Assembly (NCBI RefSeq): GCF_001483755.1
Contig: NZ_LQBK01000033.1
Span: 1-64,000, forward strand
Reading direction: 5' to 3'
Source of the DNA: Kocuria rosea subsp. polaris
Lineage (GTDB): Bacteria; Actinomycetota; Actinomycetes; Actinomycetales; Micrococcaceae
Length of the DNA stretch: 64,000 nt
In this document: piece by piece, positions 1 to 7,949 of the stretch
Numbering within the stretch: position 1 is the first letter of the stretch
How the letters are laid out: each line of letters opens with the position of its first letter
The notes under the pieces: generated by a model
Databases searched by the model: none
The model's input: only the letters and a program-made list of their open reading frames with translations
What the model was told of the DNA's origin: nothing
Translations under genes and position numbers: made by a program

Positions 1-37
1 CGAAGGGCCGTCCCGCTGCTCGCGGGACGGCCCTTCG
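1..37. terminator. Perfect hairpin, likely transcription terminator
   Basis: A 16-base arm at 1-16 pairs perfectly with 22-37 around a 5-base loop. There is no U-tract, which is normal for high-GC actinobacteria. It lies just past the stop codon of the leftward DUF3145 gene, so it probably ends that transcript. It could also serve a rightward gene outside the window. Confidence 0.75.
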
Positions 38-83
38 CGCGCGGCGGCCCCCTCCCCCGGAGGCGGGGCGGGACCGGGGCGGC

Positions 84-587
84 TCAGCCGACGCGGTGCA
101 GCCAGCGCACCGGGGCGCCCTCCGCGGCGTGCCGGAACGGCTCGAGCTCCTCGTCCCAGGCCTCGCCCAGGGCCAGGGACAGCTCGTTGACGACGAGCAG
201 CGGATTGCCGGCCGCCGTCTCGTAGGCGTAGCGGATCCGGTCCTCGGAGACCATGATGTTGCCGGCGGCGTCGGTGGTCGCGTGGAAGATCCCGAGTTCC
301 GGGGTGAAGGACCAGCGGGCGCCGTCGTGGCCGCGGCACGGGTTCTCGGTGACCTCGAACCGGAGGCGGCCCATCGTGCGCAGCGCCGAGGCGAGCAGGG
401 CGCCGGTCCCGGCGGGCCCCGACCACTCCAGCTCGGCGCGCACCGAGCCGGGCTCGGCGTTCTGCTGGGTCCACTCGAGCTCGGTGCGCTGACGCGCGAC
501 CGACTCCAGCGCCCACTGGATGTGCGGGCACAGGGCTCGCGGAGCCGAGTGCACGTAGAGCACTCCGCGCGTGGTGGGTGAAGACAT
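84..587 (-). CDS. DUF3145 family protein
   Basis: A 167-residue cytosolic protein that looks like DUF3145, an actinobacterial family of unknown function. The start is ATG at 587, preceded by GGAGG about 9 bases upstream. The frame runs further upstream but that part is compositional shadow with no ribosome-binding site. No signal peptide or membrane segment is visible. The N-terminus begins MSSPTTRGVLYVHSAP and the chain ends PVRWLHRVG. It is a single gene between its own upstream promoter region and the hairpin at 1-37. No catalytic motif can be named, and the family assignment is from recalled similarity. Confidence 0.85.
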   Translation of the reverse strand: MSSPTTRGVLYVHSAPRALCPHIQWALESVARQRTELEWTQQNAEPGSVRAELEWSGPAGTGALLASALRTMGRLRFEVTENPCRGHDGARWSFTPELGIFHATTDAAGNIMVSEDRIRYAYETAAGNPLLVVNELSLALGEAWDEELEPFRHAAEGAPVRWLHRVG

Positions 588-897
588 GACCTGTTCCTCC
601 GTCGTGTAGGTACGTCTTCCCCAACGCCCTGCACGGAAGCGGTCCCACCCACCGGGTCGCGGCGGGCGTGCCGCACCCGGACGATGCTGTTGTCCGGTCT
701 CCCGTGCCGCCGCGGGGATTCGAGGCCCGCACGGCGTCCGGTCGCACCGGTGCCGCACCCGTCGTCCCGCCCGGTGCCGTGCCCGTTGCCGTGTCCGGGA
801 CGTCGAGTACAATACGCCACTCATTCAACTGCAAACATTCCACGGGCGTCAACCCGGGGGTCCCGTGCTGTCCCCGGGATCCGCGCCCGAGCGCACG
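588..897 (-). other. Intergenic region upstream of the DUF3145 gene
   Basis: A 310-base stretch with no credible gene. It holds the ribosome-binding site at its left end and an AT-richer patch at about 805-852 that is the only promoter-like part. The rest is GC-rich leader in which I see no strong structure. Confidence 0.6.
806..852 (-). promoter_or_regulatory. Probable promoter of the DUF3145 gene
   Basis: On the minus strand TTGCAG (829-834) lies 17 bases before TGTACT (806-811). An overlapping TATTGT (809-814) also fits the TAnnnT pattern seen elsewhere here, and TTGACG occurs at 847-852. The exact -35/-10 pairing is ambiguous. The patch is clearly AT-richer than its surroundings and implies a leader of about 200 bases. 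Confidence 0.4.
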
Positions 898-1848
898 TCA
901 GGCCCGGGGATGGGCCTGGCGGTAGACGGAGCCGAGGCGGTCCACGGACACGTGCGTGTAGATCTGGGTGGTCGCGACGGAGGCGTGGCCCAGCAGCTCC
1001 TGCACCGTGCGCAGGTCCGCGCCGCCGTCCACGAGGTGCGTGGCCGCCGAATGCCGCAGGGCGTGGGGACCCCGCGCGGCGGTGTCGGCGACGGTGCCGA
1101 GCTCGCGCTCCACCACCCGCCGGACCTGCCGGGCGTCGATGCGCCCGCCCCGGGAGCCGAGGAACAGCGCCGGCCCGCTGCCCGGGGCCGCGAGGACCGG
1201 CCGCCGGGCCAGCCAGAGCCCCAGCGCCTCGTCGGCGGGTCCGCCGAAGGGCACGGTGCGCTCCTTGTCGCCCTTGCCGAGCACCCTGAGCACGCGCCGG
1301 GAACGGTCGACGTCGTCGACGTCGGCGCCGGTGAGCTCCCCCACCCGGGCCCCGGTGGCGTAGAGCAGCTCGAGGAGGGCGCGGTCCCGGGCGGCGAGCG
1401 CGGCCTCCGGCCCGCCCGTCCCGGGCGCGGTGGAGCGCGCCCCGAGGTCGTCGAGCAGCTCCCGCAGCCCGTCGGCGGGCACGACGTCCGGGAGGTGGCG
1501 CCGGCGCCGGGGGGCCACGAGGCGCAGGCTGGGATCGGTGCCCACGAGGCCCGTGGCGGCGGCCCAGCCGAAGAACCCGCGGACGGACGCGGTCCAGCGG
1601 GCCATGGACGCCCGGCCCGCCCCCTCGGCGTGCCGGGCGGCCAACCACGCGCGGAGCATGTCCAGGTCCACGGCGGCCGGCGTCGCCACCCCGTACCGGG
1701 CGTGCAGCCAGCCGAAGAGTGCTCGGAGGTCGCCCGTGTAGGCGTGCACGGTGCTGGGGCTGCGGGCCAGCTCGTGCACCAGGTGGTCCGCGTACCGCTC
1801 CAGGGCGCGGACCACGGCCGTGGGCAGCGGGGCGGCGTCGGACGTCAT
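898..1848 (-). CDS. xerC: Tyrosine recombinase XerC
   Basis: A site-specific recombinase that resolves chromosome dimers at dif with a XerD partner. The 316-residue chain has an N-terminal SAM-like core-binding domain (about 12-100) and a C-terminal catalytic domain. Catalytic residues are visible: R168 in GARVGEL, K192 in GKGDKE, H262 and R265 in HALRHS, H288 in LLGHAS and nucleophile Y297 in IYTH. The start ATG is 6 bases downstream of a TAGACT box, which fits leaderless expression. It follows dprA by 9 bases. Being next to dprA and comM is typical of XerC in this family. XerC versus XerD is judged from context. Confidence 0.93.
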   Translation of the reverse strand: MTSDAAPLPTAVVRALERYADHLVHELARSPSTVHAYTGDLRALFGWLHARYGVATPAAVDLDMLRAWLAARHAEGAGRASMARWTASVRGFFGWAAATGLVGTDPSLRLVAPRRRRHLPDVVPADGLRELLDDLGARSTAPGTGGPEAALAARDRALLELLYATGARVGELTGADVDDVDRSRRVLRVLGKGDKERTVPFGGPADEALGLWLARRPVLAAPGSGPALFLGSRGGRIDARQVRRVVERELGTVADTAARGPHALRHSAATHLVDGGADLRTVQELLGHASVATTQIYTHVSVDRLGSVYRQAHPRA

Positions 1849-1854
1849 GGGGCG

Positions 1855-1860
1855 AGTCTA
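1855..1860 (-). promoter_or_regulatory. -10 box for leaderless xerC
   Basis: TAGACT on the minus strand, with 6 bases to the ATG at 1848. Its first three bases are the TAG stop codon of dprA. No -35 match is evident. Confidence 0.55.
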
Positions 1861-3069
1861 GCCACGGCGGCGCCAGCCCTGCCCCGACCCCTCCGCCAGG
1901 CCGCGCTCCTCGAGCCGCCGCAGTCCGCCCAGCACCTCGCGGACGGACAGCCCGGCGACGCGGGACAGGTGGTCCGGGCGGCTGGGCGACCTCAGGGGCA
2001 GGGCGTCGAGGAGCACCCGGTCGCGGTCCGGGAGCCCGTCGACGACGGAGACGGGGCCGGGGCGCTCCGGGACCGCTGCGGTGCCGATGGGCTGGATCAG
2101 CTCGAGCACCTCGTCGATATCCGTCACCAGGACGGCGGTGCCCTCCCGCAGCAGCCGGTGACAGCCTGCGGAGGTGTCGGCGTGGACGCTGCCGGGCACC
2201 GCGCCCACGGGCCGGCTCAGCCCGTCGGCGTGGTGCGCGGTGTTCTGGGCGCCCGAGCGCCACCGTGCTTCGACCACCACCGTGCCGGCCGAAAGGGCCG
2301 CGATGATCCGGTTGCGCTGGAGGAAGCGGTACCGGCTGGGTGTGCAGCCGGGGGCGACCTCGGCCAGGAGCAGGCCGGCGGCCTCGACCCGGCGGAGCAG
2401 CTCCCGGTTGCCCGGCGGGTAGAGGCGGTCGATCCCGCACGCCATGACCGAGACCGTGGCGGGGTGCGCGGTGCCGGTGGCCAGCGCGGCGGAGTGCGCG
2501 GCCTCGTCGATGCCGTGGGCGCCGCCGGAGACGACCGTCCAGCCGCGGGCGGCCAGGGCGCCGGCGAGGTCCAGGGCCACGTGCCGGCCGTAGGTCGAGC
2601 AGTCGCGGGAGCCGACGACGGCGACGGCGCGGGCGGCGGGGAACCCGAGGAGCCGTCGGTCGCCGCGGCCCCACAGGCCGACCGGCCGGTACAGGCCCAG
2701 GTCGGTGAGCGCCGCGGGCCAGTCGGGGTCCTCGGGGACCGCGAACCACGCCCCGGCCCGCGTGGCAGCCGCCAGGTCCTCGGCGGGGTCGAGCTCCGCC
2801 GCCCGGGGTCCCCAGCGGGCCAGGGCGCGCCGGAGGTCGACCTGCCGGGGACCGTAGCCGGCCTCCGCCGCGGCCCGGACGAACACCGGGTGCTCCGCGG
2901 CGCCGATGGGGCGTGCTCCGGTGGCGATCTCGAGCGCGGCGACCGGTCCGAGCGCCGCGAGGAGCAGCATCGCGGTGGGGTCCGTGGGCTCCACGAGCCG
3001 GGACAGGCCGGCCCGGGCCAGCAGCAGCGGGTCGTGGTCGGGGCGCGGAGCGGGCGGGGTGGGGTGCAC
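1858..3069 (-). CDS. dprA: DNA-processing protein DprA/Smf
   Basis: Protects incoming single-stranded DNA and loads RecA during natural transformation. The chain is 403 residues with a GTG start at 3069, preceded by AGGAGG 8 bases upstream. An N-terminal helical region is followed by a Rossmann-like domain with VAVVGSRDCSTYG, then VVSGGAHGIDEAAH and a later GAVPGSV segment. The C-terminus resembles the DML1-like winged helix (RPDHLSRVAGLSVREV). It follows comM by 40 bases and precedes xerC by 9. Whether the organism is transformable cannot be told from this window. Confidence 0.95.
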   Translation of the reverse strand: MHPTPPAPRPDHDPLLLARAGLSRLVEPTDPTAMLLLAALGPVAALEIATGARPIGAAEHPVFVRAAAEAGYGPRQVDLRRALARWGPRAAELDPAEDLAAATRAGAWFAVPEDPDWPAALTDLGLYRPVGLWGRGDRRLLGFPAARAVAVVGSRDCSTYGRHVALDLAGALAARGWTVVSGGAHGIDEAAHSAALATGTAHPATVSVMACGIDRLYPPGNRELLRRVEAAGLLLAEVAPGCTPSRYRFLQRNRIIAALSAGTVVVEARWRSGAQNTAHHADGLSRPVGAVPGSVHADTSAGCHRLLREGTAVLVTDIDEVLELIQPIGTAAVPERPGPVSVVDGLPDRDRVLLDALPLRSPSRPDHLSRVAGLSVREVLGGLRRLEERGLAEGSGQGWRRRG

Positions 3070-3109
3070 GGCGGGATCCTCCTGTCGCGGGCGGGGGACG
3101 CGGCGGCGC

Positions 3110-4690
3110 TCAGGCCGGCACGAGGGAGCGGAAGTACAGCGCGGTGTCGACGTCGTCGAGGACGGGCGCGCCGCGGCCCTCGAGGTCGGCCAGCGTCCAG
3201 GCGACCCGGAGCACCCGCTGATGACCGCGGGCGGTCAGGGAGCCGCGGTCCATCGCCCGCTCCAGCGGCGCGGTGACCGCGCGCGGCGGCCGCAGGGCAC
3301 CGTGCAGGAGACTGCCCCCGAGCTCGGCGTTGGTGCGCAGGCCCAGGCCGCGGAGGCGCTCCGCCTGCGCGGCCCGCGCGCGGGTGACGCGCACGGCGAC
3401 CTCCGCGGTGGTCTCCCCCTGCCCGGCCCCGGCGGCGAGCTCGCCGTAGGACACCTTGGGGACGGAGATCTGCAGGTCCACCCGGTCCAGCAGCGGGCCG
3501 CTCAGCTTGCCGAAGTAGCCGCGGCGGACCCGCGGGGTGCACGTGCAGTCGGCGCCGTGTCCCCCGGACCGACCGCACGGACAGGGGTTCGCGGCGAGCA
3601 CCAGCTGGAAGCGGGCCGGGTAGACGGCCGAGGCCGCGGACCGGTCGATCGTGACCCGGCCGTTCTCGAGGGGCTGGCGCAGGGCGTCGATCACCCCGCG
3701 GTCGAACTCGGGGGCCTCGTCGAGGAACAGGACGCCGCGGTGCGCCCGGGAGGCCGCACCCGGCCGCGGGATGCCGGCCCCGCCCCCGAACAGGGCGGCC
3801 GCCGAGGCCGTGTGGTGCGGGGCCTCGAACGGCGGCCGGCGGATCAGGGCGGTGCACCGCCCTGCGGCCCCGTCGAGCGAGTGGACGGCCGTGACCTCCA
3901 TCGCGGCGTCGTCCTCGAGGTCCGGCAGCAGCCCGGGGAGTCGCTCGGCGAGCATCGTCTTGCCGGATCCGGGCGGGCCGACCATGAGCAGGTGGTGCCC
4001 TCCCGCGGCGGCGATCTCCAGGGCCAGCCGGCCGTCGGCCTGTCCGGCGACGTCGGCGAGGTCGGGCGCGGCGTGCGGGACGGGGTCCGTCCCGGCACGA
4101 TCCGCCCCGGCCCCGTCGGCCCCCGCAGCGCCCGGCGCGCCCCGACCGGAGCCGGACGGTGCCGGCCGGCGCAGTCCCGCAGGATCGGCTCCCGCGGCGG
4201 CGAGCACCTCGGCGAGGCAGCCGAACCCCTGCACCCGGGCGCCGGGGACCAGTCCCGCCTCCGCGGCGTTCGCCGCCGGCACGACGATCCCCTCGTGCCC
4301 CGCGCGCACGGCCGCCATGACGGCCGGCAGGATCCCGCGCACGGGGCGCAGCGCCCCGTCGAGCCCCAGTTCCGCGAGGAAGACGGTCCGCCCGGTCGGG
4401 GGCACGCCCCCGGCGGCCTGCAGGGCGCTCATCACGATGGCGAGGTCGAAGAGGGACCCGCGCTTGGGCAGGGTCGCCGGGGTCAGGTTGACCGTGAGCT
4501 TGCGGGGGCTCAGCGGCATCCCGCTGTTGCGCGCCGCTGCCCGCAGCCGCTCCCTGGCCTCGTTGAGCGCCGCGTCCGGCAGGCCCACGATGGAGAACGC
4601 CGGGAGGGTCTGGCCGATGTCCGCCTCGACCTCCACCATCGACCCGTCGAGCCCGACCAGGGCCACGGCCCACGTGCGCGCGAAGCCCAT
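3110..4690 (-). CDS. comM: YifB/ComM family Mg-chelatase-like AAA+ ATPase
   Basis: ComM-type hexameric helicase that promotes branch migration during integration of transforming DNA. The 526-residue chain has an N-terminal Lon-protease-like fold (about 1-165, GLPDAAL and VNLTPA motifs). A low-complexity Ala/Gly linker (about 175-205) follows. The AAA+ module has Walker A GPPGSGKT at 238-245 and Walker B LFLDE at 321-325, with a Cys cluster at C370/C372/C382/C384. The ATG start has GGAGG 7 bases upstream. Together with dprA it forms a competence-type pair, a neighbourhood kept widely in Actinobacteria. Confidence 0.94.
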   Translation of the reverse strand: MGFARTWAVALVGLDGSMVEVEADIGQTLPAFSIVGLPDAALNEARERLRAAARNSGMPLSPRKLTVNLTPATLPKRGSLFDLAIVMSALQAAGGVPPTGRTVFLAELGLDGALRPVRGILPAVMAAVRAGHEGIVVPAANAAEAGLVPGARVQGFGCLAEVLAAAGADPAGLRRPAPSGSGRGAPGAAGADGAGADRAGTDPVPHAAPDLADVAGQADGRLALEIAAAGGHHLLMVGPPGSGKTMLAERLPGLLPDLEDDAAMEVTAVHSLDGAAGRCTALIRRPPFEAPHHTASAAALFGGGAGIPRPGAASRAHRGVLFLDEAPEFDRGVIDALRQPLENGRVTIDRSAASAVYPARFQLVLAANPCPCGRSGGHGADCTCTPRVRRGYFGKLSGPLLDRVDLQISVPKVSYGELAAGAGQGETTAEVAVRVTRARAAQAERLRGLGLRTNAELGGSLLHGALRPPRAVTAPLERAMDRGSLTARGHQRVLRVAWTLADLEGRGAPVLDDVDTALYFRSLVPA

Positions 4691-4855
4691 CAGCGCACCT
4701 CCGCGGTGCGTGCGGACGGGCCCGGTGGGCGGCGGGCTGGGGCGGTGGGCGGGACGTCACGGCGACGGTGCATGGGAACCTCCTGGTCCCCATGCTGGGC
4801 GGGCCGGGCGCCGAGCGTCAGCCCTGCATGCCCGGCAGTGGACAGCAGCGCCGGA

Positions 4856-6142
4856 TCAGACCTGCTCGGTCCCGCTGGGGAGCGAGGGTTCCGCCGTGGC
4901 GGTGGTCGACGGAGCGGTGGTCGACGGAGCGGTCGTCGGCGCCACGGTCGCGGCCGTGGGTGCCGGTGTGGGCGTCGGGGACGGGCTCGGCGGCCAGTTC
5001 CGGCGTCCGGTGGGGCTCGGCGAGGGCGAGGCCGTCGCGCCGGCGGTGGCACCGTCCCCGTCCGGCTCCGGGGTCGCGACCCCGCCGGTGTCGTTGTTCC
5101 CGGCGGGCGGGATCGTGTCCACCGGCGGCTGGGCGGTCGTGGGGGCGGGGGACGGCGTGGGCGTCGGCTCGGCCGTGGGCTGCTGTGCGGGCGGCGGTGC
5201 CGGGCCCGCCGTCGGCTCGGCCACGGGGGCGCAGGCCGTGGTCCAGGCCGCCTGCTGGGCGGGCCCGGACGGCTGGGACGGGTCCGTGCAGTCCGGTACG
5301 TAGCCGGGCTCGGCGGCGGGTGCCGGTGCGGGCTCCGCCGTGGCGGGTGCCGCCGGCTGCTGAGCGGCCGGCCGGGCGGGTTCCGGGGCCGCCGGGGCCG
5401 CCGGGGCTGCCGGGGCCGGTTCCGCCTCGAGCCGTTCCCGGGGTGCGGGGCTCGGCACGCCGGCCCGGAACTGGCGCTGTGCCGGACCGTGCCCCACGGG
5501 GGCGGGATCCAGGGCCCGGTCGTTCGGGTACGGGGACAGCTCGACGTCGTCGAAGCTGCGCGGCAGGCTCTCGAAGTCGCCGATCATGAGCTCCCGGCCG
5601 GTGCTGCCGGCGGGGACGGCACCGGTGTACTGGGCGATCAGCTCGTGCGTGCGGACATCGAGCCGGGCACCTTCCTCGGGCTCCAGGAGCGAGCCGTCGG
5701 CCGTCCAGAAGCCGCCCTCCCCGGAGCGGTTCGGGTCCCAGTCGGACAGCACCTCGGCGGCCGGCTCGAACGGGAACTGGCCGCCCTCGTGGCTGATCAC
5801 CTTGAGGTCGTCGATCTGCACGGTGCGCGTGCCCTCGGTGTTGTCGATGTGCAGCTCCACGTACGTCACCGGCTCCACGTGCAGGTCCTGCCGCAGCTGC
5901 TCGACCTCGTCGTCCGGGGCCGGCACCGTGGGCAGGTCGAAGGTGATGACGGCGCCCTCCTCGGTGGTGAGGGCGTAGGGACCCGGGCTGAGACCGCTCG
6001 GCGCGGTGGTGACGGTGCCCGGCTGCGCGATCGCCTCGGGCTCGGAGGCCTTCAGCACACCGCACCCCGTGGCGGTCAGCGAGACAGCTGCCGCGAGAGC
6101 CGCGGCGCGTCGTGGAGCGGCGAGCGGTCCCGCAGCGACCAC
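4856..6142 (-). CDS. Secreted Pro/Thr/Ala-rich lipoprotein, unknown function
   Basis: A 428-residue protein with a GTG start and GGAGG 6 bases before it. The N-terminus is a signal sequence ending LTATGC, a slightly atypical lipobox with Ala at -3. About 30-205 looks like a folded domain (FDLP, YVELHIDNTEGTRTVQIDDL) of unrecognised family. The rest is a disordered Pro/Ala/Thr-rich tail, including a TTAPS duplication (two perfect 15-base units, 4902-4931) and an APA/APE run. Such tails often span peptidoglycan. It sits between comM and yraN, which usually lie closer together. I do not recognise a function. Confidence 0.8.
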   Translation of the reverse strand: MVAAGPLAAPRRAAALAAAVSLTATGCGVLKASEPEAIAQPGTVTTAPSGLSPGPYALTTEEGAVITFDLPTVPAPDDEVEQLRQDLHVEPVTYVELHIDNTEGTRTVQIDDLKVISHEGGQFPFEPAAEVLSDWDPNRSGEGGFWTADGSLLEPEEGARLDVRTHELIAQYTGAVPAGSTGRELMIGDFESLPRSFDDVELSPYPNDRALDPAPVGHGPAQRQFRAGVPSPAPRERLEAEPAPAAPAAPAAPEPARPAAQQPAAPATAEPAPAPAAEPGYVPDCTDPSQPSGPAQQAAWTTACAPVAEPTAGPAPPPAQQPTAEPTPTPSPAPTTAQPPVDTIPPAGNNDTGGVATPEPDGDGATAGATASPSPSPTGRRNWPPSPSPTPTPAPTAATVAPTTAPSTTAPSTTATAEPSLPSGTEQV

Positions 6143-6231
6143 AGCACACCTCCGTCGTTCTCCCGGTCATCGACGGTCCAACATTGGCACGTCCCACGAG
6201 GCATGTCACGCGGGGCGCGGCGCGGCGCGTC

Positions 6232-6600
6232 TCATTGGATCTGCCGCAGGACCTCGATCTCCGGCACCCCGTCGTGTGCGAAAGTAATTGCAACAGCATC
6301 GACCCTGATCACCCGGGGGTCGCGGCCGTGAGCCCGGGCCCAGGCGGCCGCCAGGCGGTGCAGGCGCACGATCTTCTGCCGCGTAATGGACTCCAGCGGA
6401 TGCCCGTAACGCAGGCTCGACCGGGTCTTCACCTCGACGACGACCACCCGCCCGTCGTGCTCCGCGACGAGGTCGGCCTCGCCGCGGAGGCCGTCCCGGG
6501 ACGGGAGGGCGCGCCAGTTGCGCGCCAGCACGCGGTAGCCCCGTGCCTCGAGGTGCGCCGCCGCCAGCCGCTCGCCGCGCGCTCCCAGCTCCTCGGACAC
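6232..6600 (-). CDS. UPF0102/YraN family nuclease-like protein
   Basis: A 122-residue protein with a restriction-endonuclease-like fold. The hallmark residues are E in LRGEADLVAEHDG and the VVVEVKTRSS strand, matching the D/E...ExK core. The chosen start is GTG at 6600 because AAGGAGG lies 6 bases upstream. A longer frame to 6651 lacks any such signal. YraN proteins usually sit beside rnhB, DUF2469 and comM, as here. The precise substrate of the family is unsettled. Confidence 0.9.
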   Translation of the reverse strand: MSEELGARGERLAAAHLEARGYRVLARNWRALPSRDGLRGEADLVAEHDGRVVVVEVKTRSSLRYGHPLESITRQKIVRLHRLAAAWARAHGRDPRVIRVDAVAITFAHDGVPEIEVLRQIQ

Positions 6601-6706
6601 GGGCCGCCTCCTTCCCGACGGGCCCCGGCGGGAGCCGGGCCGGGCTCCCATGGTGGGCCGCGCCGGCGGCCGGCCGCGGCAGCAGCGGCGCCGTGTGCAG
6701 GGCGGA

Positions 6707-6804
6707 TCAGGAGGCGGCGGGTTCCGCGGATCCGGCGGCGGGCACCGGACGGGTCAGGAGGCCGCGGGGTCCGCGGGTCCGGGGGCGCCGGGCACCGGGA
6801 ACGG
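6707..6804. repeat. Imperfect 47-base tandem duplication at the 3' end of the DUF2469 gene
   Basis: The segment starting at 6707 (TCAGGAGGCGGCGGG) recurs at 6754 (TCAGGAGGCCGCGGG) and stays alignable to about 6804 with a few substitutions and short indels. The second copy carries the DUF2469 stop codon and its Pro/Ala-rich last codons. The first copy lies just past the stop. It looks like a local duplication of the gene end. Confidence 0.7.
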
Positions 6805-7092
6805 ATCCGTGTGCGCGAGCTCCTCGACGTTGACGTCCTTGAAGCTCATCACGTGGACGTGCTTGACGAACCGTGCGGAGCGGTAGACGTCCCACACCCA
6901 CGCGTCCTTGAGCTCGACGTCGAAGTAGAGCCCGTTCTTCGTCTCGACCGGCTCGATCCGGACGGAGTTGGCCAGGTAGAAGCGCCGGTCCGTCTCCACC
7001 ACGAACTGGAAGAGCCCGGCGACGTCCCGGTACTCGCGGTACAGCTGCAGCTCGAGGTCCGTCTCGAAGTTCTCGAGCTCTTCGGCGCTCAT
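6754..7092 (-). CDS. DUF2469 family protein
   Basis: A 112-residue protein of an actinobacterial family of unknown function, conserved next to rnhB. The ATG start at 7092 overlaps the rnhB stop in an ATGA arrangement, so translation is coupled. It begins MSAEELENFETDLELQLYRE and contains a DVYRSARFVKHVHV stretch. The last residues (GAPGPADPAAS) are low complexity and lie inside a local tandem duplication, so the C-terminus may vary between strains. No membrane segment. Confidence 0.88.
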   Translation of the reverse strand: MSAEELENFETDLELQLYREYRDVAGLFQFVVETDRRFYLANSVRIEPVETKNGLYFDVELKDAWVWDVYRSARFVKHVHVMSFKDVNVEELAHTDPFPVPGAPGPADPAAS

Positions 7093-7949
7093 GTCGTCCC
7101 CTCTCCGGTCCTGCTCGGGCCGGCCGCGGCCGGCGTCAGGCGCCAGCTCAGCCGGTGGTGGGGCGTGGCCCCGTGCTCCGCGAGGGCCCGGCGGTGCCGG
7201 TCGGCGCCGTAGCCCTTGTTGCTCTCCCAACCGTACTGCGGCCATCCGCTCGAGAGCTCGCCCATGATCCGGTCCCGCTCCACCTTCGCCAGCACGCTCG
7301 CCGCGGCGACGGACGCGCACGCCAGATCCGCCTTGACGCGGGTCACGACCGTCCCCGTCCACTCGGGCGCCCGGGGCCCCTCCCCCGCGGGACCGGGGGC
7401 GGGGTCAGGGTCGGGGCGGGAACCGGGGCCGGCGTCGATGTCGAAGCCGTCCAAGCCGTCCAAGCCGTCCAAGCCGTCCAAGCCGTCCAAGCCGTCGAAC
7501 AGCGTGCCCGCACCGGGTCCGGAGAGCCAGTCGTGGCCGCCGTCCAGGAGCACGACGTCGGGCAGCGCGCCCCGCTGCGCGGCCGCCGCGATCGCCCGGC
7601 GCCCGGCGAGGCGCAGCGCGGCCGTCAGGCCGAGCCCGTCGATCTCCTGCGGCGAGGCGTGGCCGACCCCGCCGGCCGCGCACCACTCGAGGATGCGCGG
7701 CACGAGCGCCTCGCGCCGGGCGGGGCTGAGCAGCTTGCTGTCCCGCAGCCCGGGCACGCCGCGCTCGGTGCCCGGGCGCAGGACGACCACTCCGGCGGTG
7801 ACCGGTCCGGCGAGGGCCCCGCGGCCCACCTCGTCCATCCCGCCCACGAGGCGCCCGTCCGGCCCCGCCAGGGACCGTTCGACGTCGAGCCCGGGAGCAC
7901 GGCCCCGCGGCGGCGGCGTGCGCCGGACCCGCCGGGGCTCAGGAGCCAC
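7089..7949 (-). CDS. rnhB: Ribonuclease HII
   Basis: Removes ribonucleotides embedded in DNA by incising RNA-DNA junctions. In this 286-residue chain the metal-binding acids are D39-E40 in [13 protein letters not shown]136 in LLDGGHDWL and D208 in KADLACASVAAAS. An unusual insert at about 150-195 sits between the third and fourth acids. It contains five perfect DNA repeats coding Gly-Leu-Asp and then a Pro/Asp run. The GTG start overlaps the end of lepB by 11 bases and has no clear ribosome-binding site, so the first residues are uncertain. The stop overlaps the DUF2469 start. Confidence 0.94.
   Translation of the reverse strand: MAPEPRRVRRTPPPRGRAPGLDVERSLAGPDGRLVGGMDEVGRGALAGPVTAGVVVLRPGTERGVPGLRDSKLLSPARREALVPRILEWCAAGGVGHASPQEIDGLGLTAALRLAGRRAIAAAAQRGALPDVVLLDGGHDWLSGPGAGTLFDGLDGLDGLDGLDGLDGFDIDAGPGSRPDPDPAPGPAGEGPRAPEWTGTVVTRVKADLACASVAAASVLAKVERDRIMGELSSGWPQYGWESNKGYGADRHRRALAEHGATPHHRLSWRLTPAAAGPSRTGEGTT
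7440..7499. repeat. 9-base microsatellite inside rnhB
   Basis: Five perfect GTCCAAGCC units at 7449-7493 are flanked by degenerate copies at 7440-7448 and 7494-7499. Read on the minus strand they encode (Gly-Leu-Asp)n. Unit length is a multiple of three, so slippage changes length without a frameshift. Confidence 0.95.

Noticed and set aside
865-3276. An 803-residue plus-strand frame opposite xerC and dprA
   Set aside because: Antisense shadow; no start signal or recognisable domain.
2217-4793. Long alternative frame overlapping comM and dprA on the same strand
   Set aside because: Arg/Pro/Gly-rich shadow in another frame; the comM and dprA frames hold all family motifs.
4690-5052. A 120-residue minus-strand frame between comM and the lipoprotein gene
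   Set aside because: It overlaps the lipoprotein's repeat-rich tail in another frame, is Arg/Pro/Ala-rich and lacks a ribosome-binding site.
7440-7499. CRISPR-like short direct repeats
   Set aside because: Repeat unit of 9 bases with no spacers, inside a coding gene. It is a microsatellite.
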